Numbered from the stretch's first letter, positions 1 through 9,911 are shown. The stretch: 64,000 nt of DNA from Marinobacter salinus (GCF_001854125.1 NZ_CP017715.1:3534001-3598000); one strand, 5' to 3'. Notes: generated by a model from the sequence alone, not told the origin. Numbers and translations are program-made.

Positions 1-18
1 CTGGTCACGGGATGCCAT
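1..18 (-). CDS. hslO: Start of probable Hsp33 chaperone gene (partial)
   Basis: Only six codons are inside the window, reading MASRDQ from an ATG whose complement is at 16-18. An AGGAGA ribosome binding site sits just upstream on the minus strand. The gene runs out of the left edge. The call rests on context: hslR lies directly upstream in the same direction, a common pairing with hslO, and Hsp33 proteins often begin with a short segment ending in DQ. The product would be the redox-activated holdase Hsp33. Too little is visible for certainty. Confidence 0.45.
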
Positions 19-97
19 GGTAAATCTCCTGAAAATCTGTTTGCTGAGTTGGGTTCGGCGGGGCCCTGCGATGGCCGGCAGGGCGTCCTGAAAAGGT

Positions 98-505
98 TCA
101 GATGTTGTTCTGTTCGCGAAAACGCTGAATGTCGCGCCGGTCTTTCTTGGATGGGCGTCGCGCCGGCGGCAGCTGGGCGGCCTGCATCGTTTTGCGTTGC
201 CAGGCCAGATCTTCCCTTTTTTTTACGCTGTCTTCGGTTTCGTGGTAAAGCTTCTGCGCGTCCGGTGCACCACGACGGCGGTCGCTGATGTCATCGACGA
301 TGATGACCTTCTCCTGCCAACCCAGGCGCAATGTCAGCCTGGCGCCAGTCTCGACAACTCGGCCGGGTTTGCAGCGCTGGCTGTTGTAGTGGACCTTGCC
401 ACCTTCTATCGCCTCTTTGGCCAGTGCCCGGGTCTTGTAAAACCGCGCGGCCCAGAGCCATTTGTCGAGTCTTACCCGTTGATCGTCAGCGGTAGATGCC
501 GTCAT
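98..505 (-). CDS. hslR: Hsp15, ribosome-associated heat shock protein with S4 domain
   Basis: The 135-residue product opens with an S4 RNA-binding fold (about residues 10-70; RLDKWLWAARFYKTR is typical) and ends in a long basic tail rich in Arg and Lys. Hsp15 binds free 50S subunits that still carry a nascent chain and helps recycle them. Length matches the family (about 133 residues). The ATG is preceded by GGTGAGGAGAC. It probably forms an operon with the gene that starts at the left edge. Confidence 0.93.
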   Translation of the reverse strand: MTASTADDQRVRLDKWLWAARFYKTRALAKEAIEGGKVHYNSQRCKPGRVVETGARLTLRLGWQEKVIIVDDISDRRRGAPDAQKLYHETEDSVKKREDLAWQRKTMQAAQLPPARRPSKKDRRDIQRFREQNNI

Positions 506-546
506 GTCTCCTCACCTGATGAGCGTATGTGCCAATTATAACCCGC

Positions 547-1236
547 TCATCGCCCGGATGTCAGAGACTGACATTGACGAAGAGCGGGCAGAATCTCGTC
601 GAAGTGGTGGATGCCGGGGATTTCAGGGTGATGTCGTCTGGACTCTTGCTGGCTGTCTGGCGCCAGTATCGCCAGACACTGGGCGATGCCGGCCTTGCGG
701 GCACTTTCCAGGACAGGAAAGCTGTCATCCACCATCAGGGTAGAGTCAGCCTGATAGGGGGAAAGTTGCTGAAGGTCCTGCCAGAACCCGGGTTCTTCCT
801 TGGCCTTGCCCAGCTGGTGGCTGGAGATTATGGCATCAACGCGATCAGCCAGTCCGGTAAGCTTGAGTTTGAGCTCAAGCGGGTCCGGATGGCAGTTGGT
901 GACAATGACCGATCGGAGCCCGGATCCATGCAGGGCGTCCAGAAAATCAGTGACATGGGGGCGGTAGCCGATGCGGTCGCCTACTTCCGATTTCAGCCCG
1001 GTGATATCCAGGGCCAGGCGGTCGCTCCAGTAGTCGGTACAGTACCAGTTCAGGGAACCACGCTCGGCCATGATCATCGGGATCAGCCGGTCTTTGGCTT
1101 CCTGAGGATGAAGGTCAAAGTGCTCAGCGTAGCGAAGGGGCAGGTGCTCGAGCCAGAAATGGTTGTCAAAATGCAAGTCGAGCAGGGTTCCATCCATATC
1201 CAGGAACACCGTCTCAAGGGAAGACCAGTCCACCAT
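547..1236 (-). CDS. yrfG: GMP/IMP nucleotidase of the HAD superfamily (YrfG type)
   Basis: This 229-residue HAD-like hydrolase has the nucleophile/acid pair in FLDMDGTLLD (Asp13, Asp15), a later Thr in VIVTNCH and an acidic MVDDS motif near residue 168. E. coli YrfG removes phosphate from GMP and IMP, and the gene there sits beside hslR-hslO as here. No clear Shine-Dalgarno precedes the ATG, because a terminator hairpin for the upstream gene ends immediately before it. Translation may therefore begin without a good leader, or the promoter overlaps the terminator. Confidence 0.85.
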   Translation of the reverse strand: MVDWSSLETVFLDMDGTLLDLHFDNHFWLEHLPLRYAEHFDLHPQEAKDRLIPMIMAERGSLNWYCTDYWSDRLALDITGLKSEVGDRIGYRPHVTDFLDALHGSGLRSVIVTNCHPDPLELKLKLTGLADRVDAIISSHQLGKAKEEPGFWQDLQQLSPYQADSTLMVDDSFPVLESARKAGIAQCLAILAPDSQQESRRHHPEIPGIHHFDEILPALRQCQSLTSGR

Positions 1237-1237
1237 A

Positions 1238-1269
1238 CAAAAACAGCCTGAAGAATTTCCCTCAGGCTG
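1238..1269 (-). terminator. Rho-independent terminator after the small exported protein gene
   Basis: An 8-bp perfect stem (CAGCCTGA at 1244-1251 paired with 1262-1269) is followed on the minus strand by five T residues. It lies about 50 bp downstream of the stop of the gene at 1319-1651 and directly upstream of the nucleotidase start. Confidence 0.75.
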
Positions 1270-1318
1270 CCGGAGATATCCGGCCTTGGCAAGCCGGGAT
1301 AGTACGGATCAGGCGGCG

Positions 1319-1651
1319 TCAGTCGCCTGTGCGGTCAACCGTTTCAGGCTTGCGGCCGGTTCGGGTGCAGCCAAGACAGCGGACGAACGTGGCTCGGGCC
1401 GGGCCCATCACCAGAACTTCGCCCGCTTCATCAGCATTGCCGCCAAGCAGCGAGAAAGGCAGAGACACGAGGTACACTGCGCTGCCAATGATGGTTGTTG
1501 CCAGCAGCACCGGGCGTGCGAAAATGGCATCACCGGTCATCGCCAGTGCTGAGGGACTTTCCTCAACGGTCTTTGCGTGCCCGATGGACGAGAATGCCAG
1601 CAGACACGCTGCGAGCGTGGCCATCAGTGTGCGGGAAATCTTGCGGGTCAT
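1319..1651 (-). CDS. Small exported membrane-associated protein, function unknown
   Basis: The 110-residue product has a signal peptide (MTRKISRTLMATLAACLLAFSSIGHA, described here as residues 1-26) and one further hydrophobic stretch at about residues 45-70. The tail carries two Cys in a CLGC pattern. I do not recognise a family with certainty. AGGAGA precedes the ATG at a normal distance, and the gene is monocistronic with its own terminator. It probably resides in the inner membrane or periplasm. Confidence 0.7.
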   Translation of the reverse strand: MTRKISRTLMATLAACLLAFSSIGHAKTVEESPSALAMTGDAIFARPVLLATTIIGSAVYLVSLPFSLLGGNADEAGEVLVMGPARATFVRCLGCTRTGRKPETVDRTGD

Positions 1652-1822
1652 CGTACTGTCTCCTGAGCTGGTCGGCCCTTTATTTTCTCGGTCGCGGCTG
1701 TTTAGGCGACCAATTATGCCGTCCCATTGTAAACGAAGTGCATGATTCTGCTGTTAACTATGAATCATATTTGCGCATTTTCAAACGGTTTTTCGTTTCA
1801 AAAGGTGCATTCCCGTAAAGCT

Positions 1823-2635
1823 TTATCGCTGGCACCTGGGGCAGTAGACCGTTGAGCGGTTATTCATGCGGATCTCTTTAAGAGCAGTGCCGCATTCCTT
1901 GCAGGGTTCGCCGGCGCGCCCGTAGACCAGCAGGGACTGGGCAAAGTAGCCCGGCTTGCCGTCACTGTTCACGAAATCCCTGAGGGTGGTGCCGCCCATC
2001 AGAATGGCCGCACTCAGGGTTTCAGCAATGGCTTCAGCAAGCCTGTGATAGCGGTCGAGGCTGATGCGGCCGGCTTTCCGTTTGGGGTGAATGCCGGCCT
2101 TGAACAGCGCTTCGTTGGCGTAGATATTCCCCACGCCTACGACAATATGGTTGTCCATAATGAAAGATTTCACCGGGCTTTGTTTACTGCGCGACAGCCG
2201 GAACAGCATTGGACCATTGAAGTCCGCCGACAGCGGCTCCGGACCGAGGCTGGCAATGAGCGGGTGAGATTCCGGTGAGTCGGCCCAGAGCCAGCAACCG
2301 AACCGGCGCGGATCGTTGAAGCGCAGAATGACGCCTGACTGCAACTCCAGTTCGATGTGGTCGTGAGTGAGCGGCGGAGTGTCGTCGGTAATGACGCGCA
2401 AACTGCCGGACATGCCAAGGTGGACAATGACAGCGCCGCCTTCCAGGTGCAGGAACAGGTACTTTGCCCGCCGGTCTACGGATTTGATGATCTGACCCTC
2501 CAGTCTTGCGGCAAGGTCGTCCGGCACCGGCCAGCGAAGGCGTCCGTTGCGAACCGTCACGCGAGTGATGTGTTGGCCCTGGCAATGGGGGGCTATGCCC
2601 CGGCGGGTCGTTTCGACTTCTGGTAGTTCAGGCAC
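1823..2635 (-). CDS. mutM: Formamidopyrimidine-DNA glycosylase
   Basis: MutM (Fpg) removes 8-oxoguanine and formamidopyrimidines and nicks the abasic site. The 270-residue product starts with PELPEVE after a GTG initiator, so Pro2 becomes the catalytic N-terminal amine after Met removal and Glu3 is the acid. The C-terminal zinc finger is complete (CKEC and CPRC, about residues 243-267). The GTG start is fixed by the need for Pro2 and has GGAG upstream. The gene is divergent from the desaturase gene. Confidence 0.97.
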   Translation of the reverse strand: MPELPEVETTRRGIAPHCQGQHITRVTVRNGRLRWPVPDDLAARLEGQIIKSVDRRAKYLFLHLEGGAVIVHLGMSGSLRVITDDTPPLTHDHIELELQSGVILRFNDPRRFGCWLWADSPESHPLIASLGPEPLSADFNGPMLFRLSRSKQSPVKSFIMDNHIVVGVGNIYANEALFKAGIHPKRKAGRISLDRYHRLAEAIAETLSAAILMGGTTLRDFVNSDGKPGYFAQSLLVYGRAGEPCKECGTALKEIRMNNRSTVYCPRCQR

Positions 2636-2862
2636 TGGGGCTCCGGAGCAGCAACGGATGTGCTGATTGTAGCCATATTGGGTCGGTGAGAGAGCGAATA
2701 AGTGTAATCAGTAACAAAATTGCGTCCAAATGCGGTTGTTGTAGCTCACAGCTGTACGCTAAAGTGGTGGTGATGGTTTGTTCACCCTTCGAAAGTCGTA
2801 GAAACCCTGTTGTCTTGTTTTTCGAATGGCTGCAAACCGCTGAATTGATTTGAGGAATTCTT

Positions 2863-4041
2863 ATGTGGTTTAACGGTCTTCTTGACCTGTCGGTGATGCA
2901 GCTGATCCTGGTTGCTCTGGGTATGACCCACATCACCATTGTCAGTGTAACGCTTTATCTTCACCGCCACTCGGCTCACAACTCACTGGATTTGCATCCT
3001 GTGTTGAAGCACTTTTTCCGGCTCTGGCTGTGGTTGACTACCGGTCAGAATACGAAGGAGTGGACGGCGATCCACCGTAAGCATCACGCCAAGTGCGAGA
3101 CTGAGGAAGACCCCCACAGCCCGGTTGTGCTTGGCATCAAAAAGGTACTCCTGGAAGGCGCCGAGCTATACGCGACGGCCGCCACGCCGGAAACCCTTGA
3201 GCGTTATGGTCAGCGTACCCCGGAAGACTGGGTCGAGCGCAACGTCTACAGCCGTTATAAAATGCTGGGCATTGGCCTTATGGCGGTCATCAATCTGGCG
3301 CTGTTCGGTGTTCACGGGATCTGGATCTGGGCGCTTCAGATGATGTGGATCCCGGTATGGGCCGCCGGTGTTGTTAACGGTATTGGCCACTGGTTCGGTT
3401 ACCGCAACTTCGAGTGTGCGGATAACGCTCGCAACATCTCGCCGCTGGGCATCCTGATCGGTGGCGAAGAACTGCACAACAACCACCACACTTACCCGAA
3501 CTCGTCGAAGCTTTCCCGTCGCTGGTACGAAGTGGATATTGGTTGGGGCTACATTCGTCTGTTTCAGCTGTTTGGTCTGGCCAAGCCCAAGGGCTTCCGC
3601 CCGATTGCTCACTTTGTGCCGGGTAAGCAGGACGTTGATGTGGACACGGTTCAGGCGATTGCCAATAACCGGTTCGACATCATGCGCCAATACCGTAAGC
3701 GGGTAATGGAGCCGGTACTGCAACAGCAAAAAGCTCTGATGGATGACGAGATTCGCCCTCGTTACCGGAAGCTGAAGCAATTGTTGTCCCGTGAGGTTTC
3801 ACTGATTCAGCCGAAGGAAAAAGAGACGATTGAGGCGGTTCTGGAGCGCAATGCGATTCTGCGTCAGATCTACGACAAGAGTCATGAATTGCAGGCGCTA
3901 TGGCGTCAGCGTGGGCTGAAACCTCAGGATAAACTGAATGCATTGATGGACTGGTGCAAAGAGGCAGAGGCCAGTGGTATCCGTTACCTTGAGGAGTTCG
4001 CGGCACATTTGCGAGCCTACTCACTGCGCCCGGCGGCCTGA
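2863..4041 (+). CDS. Membrane acyl-CoA/acyl-lipid fatty acid desaturase
   Basis: This di-iron membrane desaturase has 392 residues and three histidine boxes: HRHSAH (34-39), HRKHH (71-75) and HNNHH (205-209). Hydrophobic stretches lie at about 12-33, 132-150 and 155-175. It would introduce a double bond into membrane acyl chains. Compared with the minimal family core there is a long hydrophilic helical C-terminus (about 270-392), as in Pseudomonas DesA-like proteins. GAGGAA precedes the ATG. The substrate position (delta-9 is usual) cannot be read from sequence. Confidence 0.9.
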   Translation: MWFNGLLDLSVMQLILVALGMTHITIVSVTLYLHRHSAHNSLDLHPVLKHFFRLWLWLTTGQNTKEWTAIHRKHHAKCETEEDPHSPVVLGIKKVLLEGAELYATAATPETLERYGQRTPEDWVERNVYSRYKMLGIGLMAVINLALFGVHGIWIWALQMMWIPVWAAGVVNGIGHWFGYRNFECADNARNISPLGILIGGEELHNNHHTYPNSSKLSRRWYEVDIGWGYIRLFQLFGLAKPKGFRPIAHFVPGKQDVDVDTVQAIANNRFDIMRQYRKRVMEPVLQQQKALMDDEIRPRYRKLKQLLSREVSLIQPKEKETIEAVLERNAILRQIYDKSHELQALWRQRGLKPQDKLNALMDWCKEAEASGIRYLEEFAAHLRAYSLRPAA

Positions 4042-4064
4042 TCGCTTTCCCGGAGCCAGATATG

Positions 4065-4090
4065 AAAAACCCGCTGCTGCGGGTTTTTTT
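4065..4090. terminator. Bidirectional terminator between desaturase and rsmD
   Basis: A 10-bp stem AAAAACCCGC/GCGGGTTTTT (4065-4074 and 4079-4088) with a four-base loop is flanked by A and T runs, so it can end transcription from both convergent genes. Confidence 0.9.
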
Positions 4091-4098
4091 ATGGGCGC

Positions 4099-4782
4099 CT
4101 ATTCACTATCAGGCAATTCCGGGAGGCTGTTGTCCTGTTCCTCGGCCTGGAGACGGAACAGGCAGTAGGTTACCTGTCCGGCTGTTTTCTGCCGGTGTAA
4201 TTGCCAGCTGGCTGGCGCAACCGGAGTGGCTAGCTCGCTTTCATGCTCCACATAGACCCAGCCCCGGGGCTTGACCCATCCTTGCTCATCCAGCGCCCTG
4301 AAAAGCCGTTCGAGCCATCCCTGTCGAAAAGGGGGGTCCATAAACACGATATCGAAAGGTGCGCGGGTGCGGTGGTTGAGATAGGCGTCTACTCCGGCGC
4401 AGACGACGTCGCCTTTGTCCGATTTGAGCAATTGGAGGTTCGCCCTCAGTGCCTGCGCCAGCGCCGGCGTGTGGTCAACCAGGGTCACGTTGCCTGCACC
4501 TCTGGACAGTGCCTCCAGGCCAAGGGCGCCGGAGCCGGCAAACAGGTCCAGACAATCACTGCCTTCCACGTGAAAAGAGAGCCAGTTGAACAGGGTTTCG
4601 CGGGTGCGGGCCGGGGTGGGTCTCACGCCACCGGCACTGGGAAAACGGAGCTTCCTGCTGCGCCAGTCACCCCCAATAATGCGTAGCTCGCCCATGCTGT
4701 TTTCGCCACGGGAGGGCGCCGGCCCGGTTGCGCGGGAAGACTTGTTTTTCGGGGTCCGCCCGGCAGGTTTTTTGCGTGCCAT
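4099..4782 (-). CDS. rsmD: 16S rRNA (guanine966-N2)-methyltransferase
   Basis: RsmD methylates G966 of 16S rRNA. The product has the SAM-binding motif CLDLFAGSGALGLEALSRGA (about residues 79-98) and the catalytic DPPF in VFMDPPF. A basic N-terminal extension of about 30 residues precedes the usual start region GELRIIGG. The ATG used has GGAG upstream, but the downstream Met at residue 30 is a possible alternative. As in many gammaproteobacteria it is divergent from ftsY. Confidence 0.93.
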   Translation of the reverse strand: MARKKPAGRTPKNKSSRATGPAPSRGENSMGELRIIGGDWRSRKLRFPSAGGVRPTPARTRETLFNWLSFHVEGSDCLDLFAGSGALGLEALSRGAGNVTLVDHTPALAQALRANLQLLKSDKGDVVCAGVDAYLNHRTRAPFDIVFMDPPFRQGWLERLFRALDEQGWVKPRGWVYVEHESELATPVAPASWQLHRQKTAGQVTYCLFRLQAEEQDNSLPELPDSE

Positions 4783-4943
4783 GTATCCAGCTCCGGAAGC
4801 GTGTTCGGTTCGGTGTTTTCGGTCAGCATGTTAGCGGAAACCGGGCCGCGCATGATAATGAATGTCGCCCTCACTTCACCGGGACAGTCTGCTAGAATGT
4901 CGGCTTTCTTTATCCCGCCCATTCAGACTGACGGTATGACTTT

Positions 4944-6095
4944 ATGATGGCAGAGTGGATTTCAATCGGCCTCCTGGCCTTTCTTGTCCTTATATTTGTT
5001 CTGGATATTGCTGGCAATCGTAGCCGCGCGCCGCGACCGAAACCGGTTCCCCAGCGCAAGCCGGAGGTTGCGAAAGGCCCGAAACCCGCCGAGCCAGCCG
5101 AGAAAGAAGCGCCTTCGGAGCCTGAGGCGCCCCCCGCCCCGTCACCGGAACCCGAAAAAGTACCGGAACCGGAGTCCCAGCTCAGTGTCTTCGAGCGGGT
5201 CAAACAGGGGCTGGGGAAGACCCGCGCCAGCCTGACCGGTGGCCTGGCAGACCTGTTTTCAGTCGGCAAAAAGATTGATGAAGAGCTGCTGGAGGAAATC
5301 GAAACCACACTGCTCATGGCGGATGTTGGTGTGACCGCCACGTCTGAAATCATCGATTCGCTGACGGAGAAGCTCGAGCGTAATCAGCTGAAAGACGGTG
5401 AAGCCCTGCGTAACGCGCTCCGGAGCGAGCTGCATGGACTGTTGAAGGACGTTACCAAACCGCTGAGTATAGATTCTGACAAGAAACCTTATGTGATTCT
5501 GATGGTGGGTGTGAACGGCGTTGGAAAGACAACCACCATTGGTAAGCTCACGAAGAAATTCCAGGATGAGGGCAAATCGGTGATGCTGGCAGCGGGCGAC
5601 ACCTTCCGTGCGGCCGCCGTTGAGCAGCTTCAGGTCTGGGGTGAGCGAAACAATGTCCCCGTGGTAGCTCAGCACACGGGCGCGGACAGCGCTTCGGTGA
5701 TCTTTGATGCCATTCAGTCGGGCAAATCTCGTGGTGTGGATGTCGTTATTGCCGATACCGCTGGCCGCCTGCAAAACAAAGACAACCTGATGAGCGAACT
5801 TGAGAAGGTTGTGCGGGTGATGAAGAAGCTGGATGACACCGCGCCCCATGAGGTAATGCTGGTCCTGGATGCCGGTACCGGACAGAACGCCCTGAGTCAG
5901 GCTCAGGTATTTCAGCAAGCGGTGGGTGTGAGCGGTATTACTCTCACGAAACTGGACGGTACCGCGAAAGGCGGTATTGTGTTTGCCATCGCCCGCCAGT
6001 TGCAGCTTCCTATTCGCTATATCGGTGTCGGCGAGCAGGTAGATGATTTGCGCAGCTTCGATGCTGAAACCTTTGTGGATGCGCTTTTTGACTGA
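4944..6095 (+). CDS. ftsY: Signal recognition particle receptor FtsY
   Basis: FtsY is the membrane-bound SRP receptor GTPase. The 383-residue product has a hydrophobic N-terminus (residues 6-24), then a Pro/Glu-rich acidic linker (about 30-75) corresponding to the A domain. The N domain follows, and then the G domain with GVNGVGKTTTIGKL (about 189-202), DTAGR and TKLDG. The N-terminal hydrophobic helix suggests stable membrane attachment. It is first in the conserved ftsY-ftsE-ftsX-rpoH cluster; no strong Shine-Dalgarno is visible. Confidence 0.97.
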   Translation: MMAEWISIGLLAFLVLIFVLDIAGNRSRAPRPKPVPQRKPEVAKGPKPAEPAEKEAPSEPEAPPAPSPEPEKVPEPESQLSVFERVKQGLGKTRASLTGGLADLFSVGKKIDEELLEEIETTLLMADVGVTATSEIIDSLTEKLERNQLKDGEALRNALRSELHGLLKDVTKPLSIDSDKKPYVILMVGVNGVGKTTTIGKLTKKFQDEGKSVMLAAGDTFRAAAVEQLQVWGERNNVPVVAQHTGADSASVIFDAIQSGKSRGVDVVIADTAGRLQNKDNLMSELEKVVRVMKKLDDTAPHEVMLVLDAGTGQNALSQAQVFQQAVGVSGITLTKLDGTAKGGIVFAIARQLQLPIRYIGVGEQVDDLRSFDAETFVDALFD

Positions 6096-6127
6096 TAAAC
6101 CGGCTGTATCGGAGCTTGTAGCTGCCC

Positions 6128-6817
6128 ATGATTGAGTTTCGCCAAGTCACCAAGCGATATGACAGTGATCATACCGCCCTGCGCCAGGTGAATTTCACTC
6201 TGGACCGGGGCGAACTGGCGTTTTTGACGGGGCACTCCGGTGCGGGCAAGAGTACGCTGCTGAAACTCATTATGGTGATGGAACGGCCCAGTGCCGGCGA
6301 GGTCATTGTTGGTGGCCAGGTGCTGAACAGCTTGCCCCGTCGACAGATTCCCTACATACGGCGCCACATTGGCGTGGTGTTCCAGAATCACCAGCTGCTG
6401 TTTGATCGAACGGTTTACGATAACGTGGCCATGCCTCTTGAGGTGATGGGAGCCTCGCCGCGTGATGCCGGGCGCCGTGTGCGTGCGGCCCTCGATAAGG
6501 TAGGGCTGCTCAGCAAGGAAAAAATGAATCCCATGCAGCTCTCCGGTGGGGAGCAGCAAAGGGTGGGCATTGCCCGTGCGGTGGTCAACAAGCCCCCCGT
6601 GTTGTTGGCGGATGAGCCCACCGGTAACCTGGATCCGGAGCTGTCGGCAGATATCATGAATCTGTTTGGTCAATTCAGCCAGGTGGGCGTTACCGTGCTG
6701 ATTGCCACGCACGATATTGCCCTGATTAATGAAATGGGACGTCGCACCCTGTCGTTGGATCAGGGTCGGCTCATCGCGGGTGGACAGCCGCTGGTGGGAG
6801 GTGTGAGTGGCCACTGA
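6128..6817 (+). CDS. ftsE: Cell division ATP-binding protein FtsE
   Basis: FtsE is the ABC-type ATPase that works with FtsX at the septum to activate peptidoglycan hydrolases. All ABC motifs are present in 229 residues: Walker [10 protein letters not shown] (about 36-44), signature LSGGEQQR, Walker [13 protein letters not shown] and H-loop ATHD. It lies 32 bp after ftsY, and its end overlaps the start of ftsX by 11 bp, indicating coupled translation. Confidence 0.97.
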   Translation: MIEFRQVTKRYDSDHTALRQVNFTLDRGELAFLTGHSGAGKSTLLKLIMVMERPSAGEVIVGGQVLNSLPRRQIPYIRRHIGVVFQNHQLLFDRTVYDNVAMPLEVMGASPRDAGRRVRAALDKVGLLSKEKMNPMQLSGGEQQRVGIARAVVNKPPVLLADEPTGNLDPELSADIMNLFGQFSQVGVTVLIATHDIALINEMGRRTLSLDQGRLIAGGQPLVGGVSGH

Positions 6818-7811
6818 CCCACGTCGCAAGCCTGAATCCGCGCGAGGTGCGAAAACGTCGCGCTCGCCATGGGGGCAGCAGGCAGAGAGCTACCTGAACC
6901 ATCACCGCAAAGTGGCCAGGGACAGTGCGCAGCGTCTCTGGCGCACGCCGATTGCCAGTCTTATGACGTGGACCGTCATGGGTGTGGCGCTGGCTTTGCC
7001 GGTGGCGCTGTTGTTGCTGCTGAGCAGTCTTGAGGGTGTAAGCGCAGGCTGGGAGAGCAGTGCCCGTCTGACAGCGTACCTTCGGCTGGATACCCCTCTG
7101 GAAGACGCAAGAGCCCTGGCAAGTGACATTGGTGCTGACGGCCGTGTTGCCGAGGTTGACCTGGTAGAGCGGGACGATGCGCTGGCTGAGTTCCGTGCCT
7201 CCTCTGGTCTTGATGACGCTCTGGACTACCTTGAAGAGAACCCGCTGCCCCATACCCTGTTGATTACACCGCAAGAAAATGCTCGAACCGAGGCAGGCGT
7301 GGAGGGGCTCGTGCGGTTTGTCCAGGCCATGGGCGGAATCGAGCGGGTGCAAGTGGACCTGGGCTGGCTGCAGCGGCTAAACGCGATGACAGATCTGCTG
7401 GCGAGGGCCGTTTGGGCGCTCTCTTTGCTGCTGGCCGCAGCCGTCGTATTGGTTATCGGTAATACCGTACGGCTGGCGATTGAGAATCGTCGTGACGAGA
7501 TTCTGGTGGCCAAACTGGTGGGTGGCACGGATGCCTTTGTACGGAGGCCATTTCTTTACACCGGGGCCTGGTTTGGTCTGGGGGGTGGCATTGTGGCGTG
7601 GCTGTTGCTGCAGTTGTCACTTTGGTGGCTGAGTGGGCCTGTTGAGCGGTTGGCAGGGTTGTACCGAAGTGATTTTTCTCTGAGTGGGCTCAGTGTCGAT
7701 GGCGCATTCGCATTGATTATTATTGCCATGCTGCTAGGCTGGCTAGGCGCATGGGTAGCGGTGAAGCGACATCTCGATGATATTGAGCCGGGTGAAATCG
7801 CCGGAGGATGA
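6807..7811 (+). CDS. ftsX: Cell division protein FtsX
   Basis: The GTG-initiated product has 334 residues: a basic cytoplasmic N-terminus of about 45 residues, a first membrane helix (about 55-75), a periplasmic domain (about 80-200) and three further helices (about 205-230, 250-275 and 292-318). This is the standard FtsX topology. The periplasmic loop contacts amidase activators such as EnvC. GTG 6807 overlaps ftsE, supporting the start. Confidence 0.95.
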   Translation: MATDPRRKPESARGAKTSRSPWGQQAESYLNHHRKVARDSAQRLWRTPIASLMTWTVMGVALALPVALLLLLSSLEGVSAGWESSARLTAYLRLDTPLEDARALASDIGADGRVAEVDLVERDDALAEFRASSGLDDALDYLEENPLPHTLLITPQENARTEAGVEGLVRFVQAMGGIERVQVDLGWLQRLNAMTDLLARAVWALSLLLAAAVVLVIGNTVRLAIENRRDEILVAKLVGGTDAFVRRPFLYTGAWFGLGGGIVAWLLLQLSLWWLSGPVERLAGLYRSDFSLSGLSVDGAFALIIIAMLLGWLGAWVAVKRHLDDIEPGEIAGG

Positions 7812-8003
7812 TCCGGATAGCGGGAAAACCGTATTGAACAGTCAGGCTTCTCAGAGTAGCTTCGGGATTAGTTAAAGTCAGGGTGAATTTCTCAGACAGT
7901 TGATTCATAACGTTTTACTGGGAATTTCGGGAACTTTTAGGGTTCTTGGCGGTCTAATACTTAGTTGATATATTTAACGGCCGTCAGGTTCGGAGGTTAA
8001 AGC

Positions 8004-8864
8004 ATGGGTACGAGTTTACAACTGGTTGACAGACTGGTTCCGGGTGCCAATCTTGAGTCCTACATTCAGGCTGCGAGTCGCATTTCGGTGCTTACCGTGG
8101 ATGAAGAGCGGGAACTGGCAGAACGTCTCCATTACGATGGGGATGTGGAAGCGGCCCGTCATCTGGTGCTCTCTCATTTGCGTTTTGTCATTCATATTGC
8201 CCGCAGTTACTCGGGTTATGGCCTGGCCCAGGCGGATCTGATCCAGGAAGGCAACGTAGGCCTGATGAAGGCGGTCAAGCGGTTCAATCCTGAATACGGC
8301 GTACGTTTGGTGTCCTTCGCGGTTCATTGGATCAAGGCTGAGATTCACGAGTTCATTCTACGCAACTGGCGCATCGTGAAAGTGGCCACCACCAAGGCTC
8401 AGCGTAAGTTGTTCTTCAATCTGCGGAGCCAGAAGAAGAAGCTGGCCTGGTTGAGTCACGATGAACTGAACGCGGTTGCCGCCGATCTCGGTGTGGAGCC
8501 GAGGGTGGTGCGCGAGATGGAAGGCCGTCTGGCTTCCCATGATACAGCGTTTGATGGTCCTCAGGATGATGACGACGACAATGCCTATCAGGCTCCGGCT
8601 TACTATCTGGAGGATCGCCGCAGTGATCCGGCGACTCAGCTGGAAAACGCCGACTGGACTGAAGATTCCAACGGTCGCCTGATGGAGGCGCTTGGAAATC
8701 TGGATGAGCGCAGTCAGGATATTCTACGTGAGCGTTGGCTCTCGGGCAGCAAGTCCACGCTGCACGAACTGGCTGACAGGTATGGCGTGTCCGCAGAGCG
8801 GATTCGCCAGCTGGAGAAAAACGCCATGAAGAAGATCCGGAATCAGATGGCGGAAGCTGCCTGA
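8004..8864 (+). CDS. rpoH: RNA polymerase heat shock sigma factor (sigma-32)
   Basis: Sigma-32 directs transcription of heat shock genes. The 286-residue protein has region 2 ([19 protein letters not shown]), the RpoH-specific box [14 protein letters not shown] (about 132-145) that separates it from other sigma factors, and a region 4 helix-turn-helix ending [22 protein letters not shown] precedes the ATG. A 190-bp leader separates it from ftsX, so it probably has its own promoter; a TAATAC hexamer lies about 45 bp upstream. Confidence 0.97.
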   Translation: MGTSLQLVDRLVPGANLESYIQAASRISVLTVDEERELAERLHYDGDVEAARHLVLSHLRFVIHIARSYSGYGLAQADLIQEGNVGLMKAVKRFNPEYGVRLVSFAVHWIKAEIHEFILRNWRIVKVATTKAQRKLFFNLRSQKKKLAWLSHDELNAVAADLGVEPRVVREMEGRLASHDTAFDGPQDDDDDNAYQAPAYYLEDRRSDPATQLENADWTEDSNGRLMEALGNLDERSQDILRERWLSGSKSTLHELADRYGVSAERIRQLEKNAMKKIRNQMAEAA

Positions 8865-8902
8865 GTCCGGCCCTGACCAGCAGCCCAGAAAGCTGCCTCC
8901 TG

Positions 8903-8937
8903 AAAACGCCACCACCGTTCCGGCTGGTGGCGTTTTT
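8903..8937 (+). terminator. Rho-independent terminator after rpoH
   Basis: A 12-bp stem AAAACGCCACCA/TGGTGGCGTTTT with a 10-base loop is followed by a T run. It lies 38 bp after the rpoH stop and separates it from the oxidoreductase gene. Confidence 0.92.
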
Positions 8938-8995
8938 GTTTGTATAATCGGCGCTACCCAACAACACTTCAGATGACAACAAGAGACTCCCGGTT

Positions 8996-9907
8996 ATGAC
9001 TTCAGAACGACCGCATATCGCCTTCCTGGGTATTGGCCTTATGGGCGCTCCCATGACTCGAAATTTGTTGAGTGCAGGCTTTCCGATGACACTGTGGAAC
9101 CGCACGACCAGCAAATGCTCCCCTTTTGCCGGTGAAGCGACCATTGCAGATTCTCCGGCCGACGCGGTTCGCGATGCGGATGTAGTTATTGCCATGCTGG
9201 AGAACAGTGAGGTGGTGGAGCAGGTTCTGGTGGGTCAGGGCGTTCTGGATGACGTGCAACCGGGCGCATTGATGATCGACATGAGTTCTGTTCAGCCATC
9301 GGTAGCCCGGCGCCATGCGGGACTTTTGGCCGGCAAGGGCGCCGGCTATGTGGACGCACCCGTTTCAGGTGGCACCGTGGGTGCAGAAGAGGCGAGACTG
9401 AGTATCATGGCTGGCGGCTCGGAAGACGACGTTGCCCGGGCTGGGCCGGTCTTCGACGTGCTGGGCAATTGTACGAGAATTGGCCCGGTCGGTGCCGGGC
9501 AGCTGGCCAAGCTTGCCAATCAGGCAATTGTCGGTATCACTATTGGCGCGGTTTCCGAGGCACTGCTGTTAGCAGCCAGGGGGGGCGCAGATCCGGCAGC
9601 GGTTCGGGAGGCTCTGATGGGTGGTTTTGCCGGCAGCCGTATCCTTGAGTTGCATGGGCAGAGAATGATTGATCGGGATTTTGCCCCTGGTGCACCGGCC
9701 CGTATTCAACTGAAGGATATGCGGATGATTCTGGATGAAGCCCGAACCGAGGGTCTGACCTTGCCGCTTGCTCAGCAGACCCATAATGCCTACCTGTCGC
9801 TGGTCGCCAACGGCCACAGTGACGTTGACCACAGTGGCCTGTTGCTGGAGCTGGAGCATCTGAACGGATCGCTTCTTGGCTCTCTTGGTCGTAGCCCGAA
9901 GGAATAA
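8996..9907 (+). CDS. NAD(P)-dependent beta-hydroxyacid dehydrogenase, likely tartronate semialdehyde reductase
   Basis: The 303-residue product has the Rossmann motif GIGLMGAPM (about 12-20), the substrate motif DAPVSGGTVGAE (about 119-130) and the catalytic Lys in GQLAKLANQ (about residue 168). These define the 3-hydroxyisobutyrate dehydrogenase/GarR/GlxR family. The hydroxypyruvate isomerase gene starts four bases after its stop. That makes tartronate semialdehyde reductase (glyoxylate to glycerate route) more likely than valine catabolism. No glyoxylate carboligase gene is in the window. Confidence 0.85.
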   Translation: MTSERPHIAFLGIGLMGAPMTRNLLSAGFPMTLWNRTTSKCSPFAGEATIADSPADAVRDADVVIAMLENSEVVEQVLVGQGVLDDVQPGALMIDMSSVQPSVARRHAGLLAGKGAGYVDAPVSGGTVGAEEARLSIMAGGSEDDVARAGPVFDVLGNCTRIGPVGAGQLAKLANQAIVGITIGAVSEALLLAARGGADPAAVREALMGGFAGSRILELHGQRMIDRDFAPGAPARIQLKDMRMILDEARTEGLTLPLAQQTHNAYLSLVANGHSDVDHSGLLLELEHLNGSLLGSLGRSPKE

Positions 9908-9911
9908 TGCC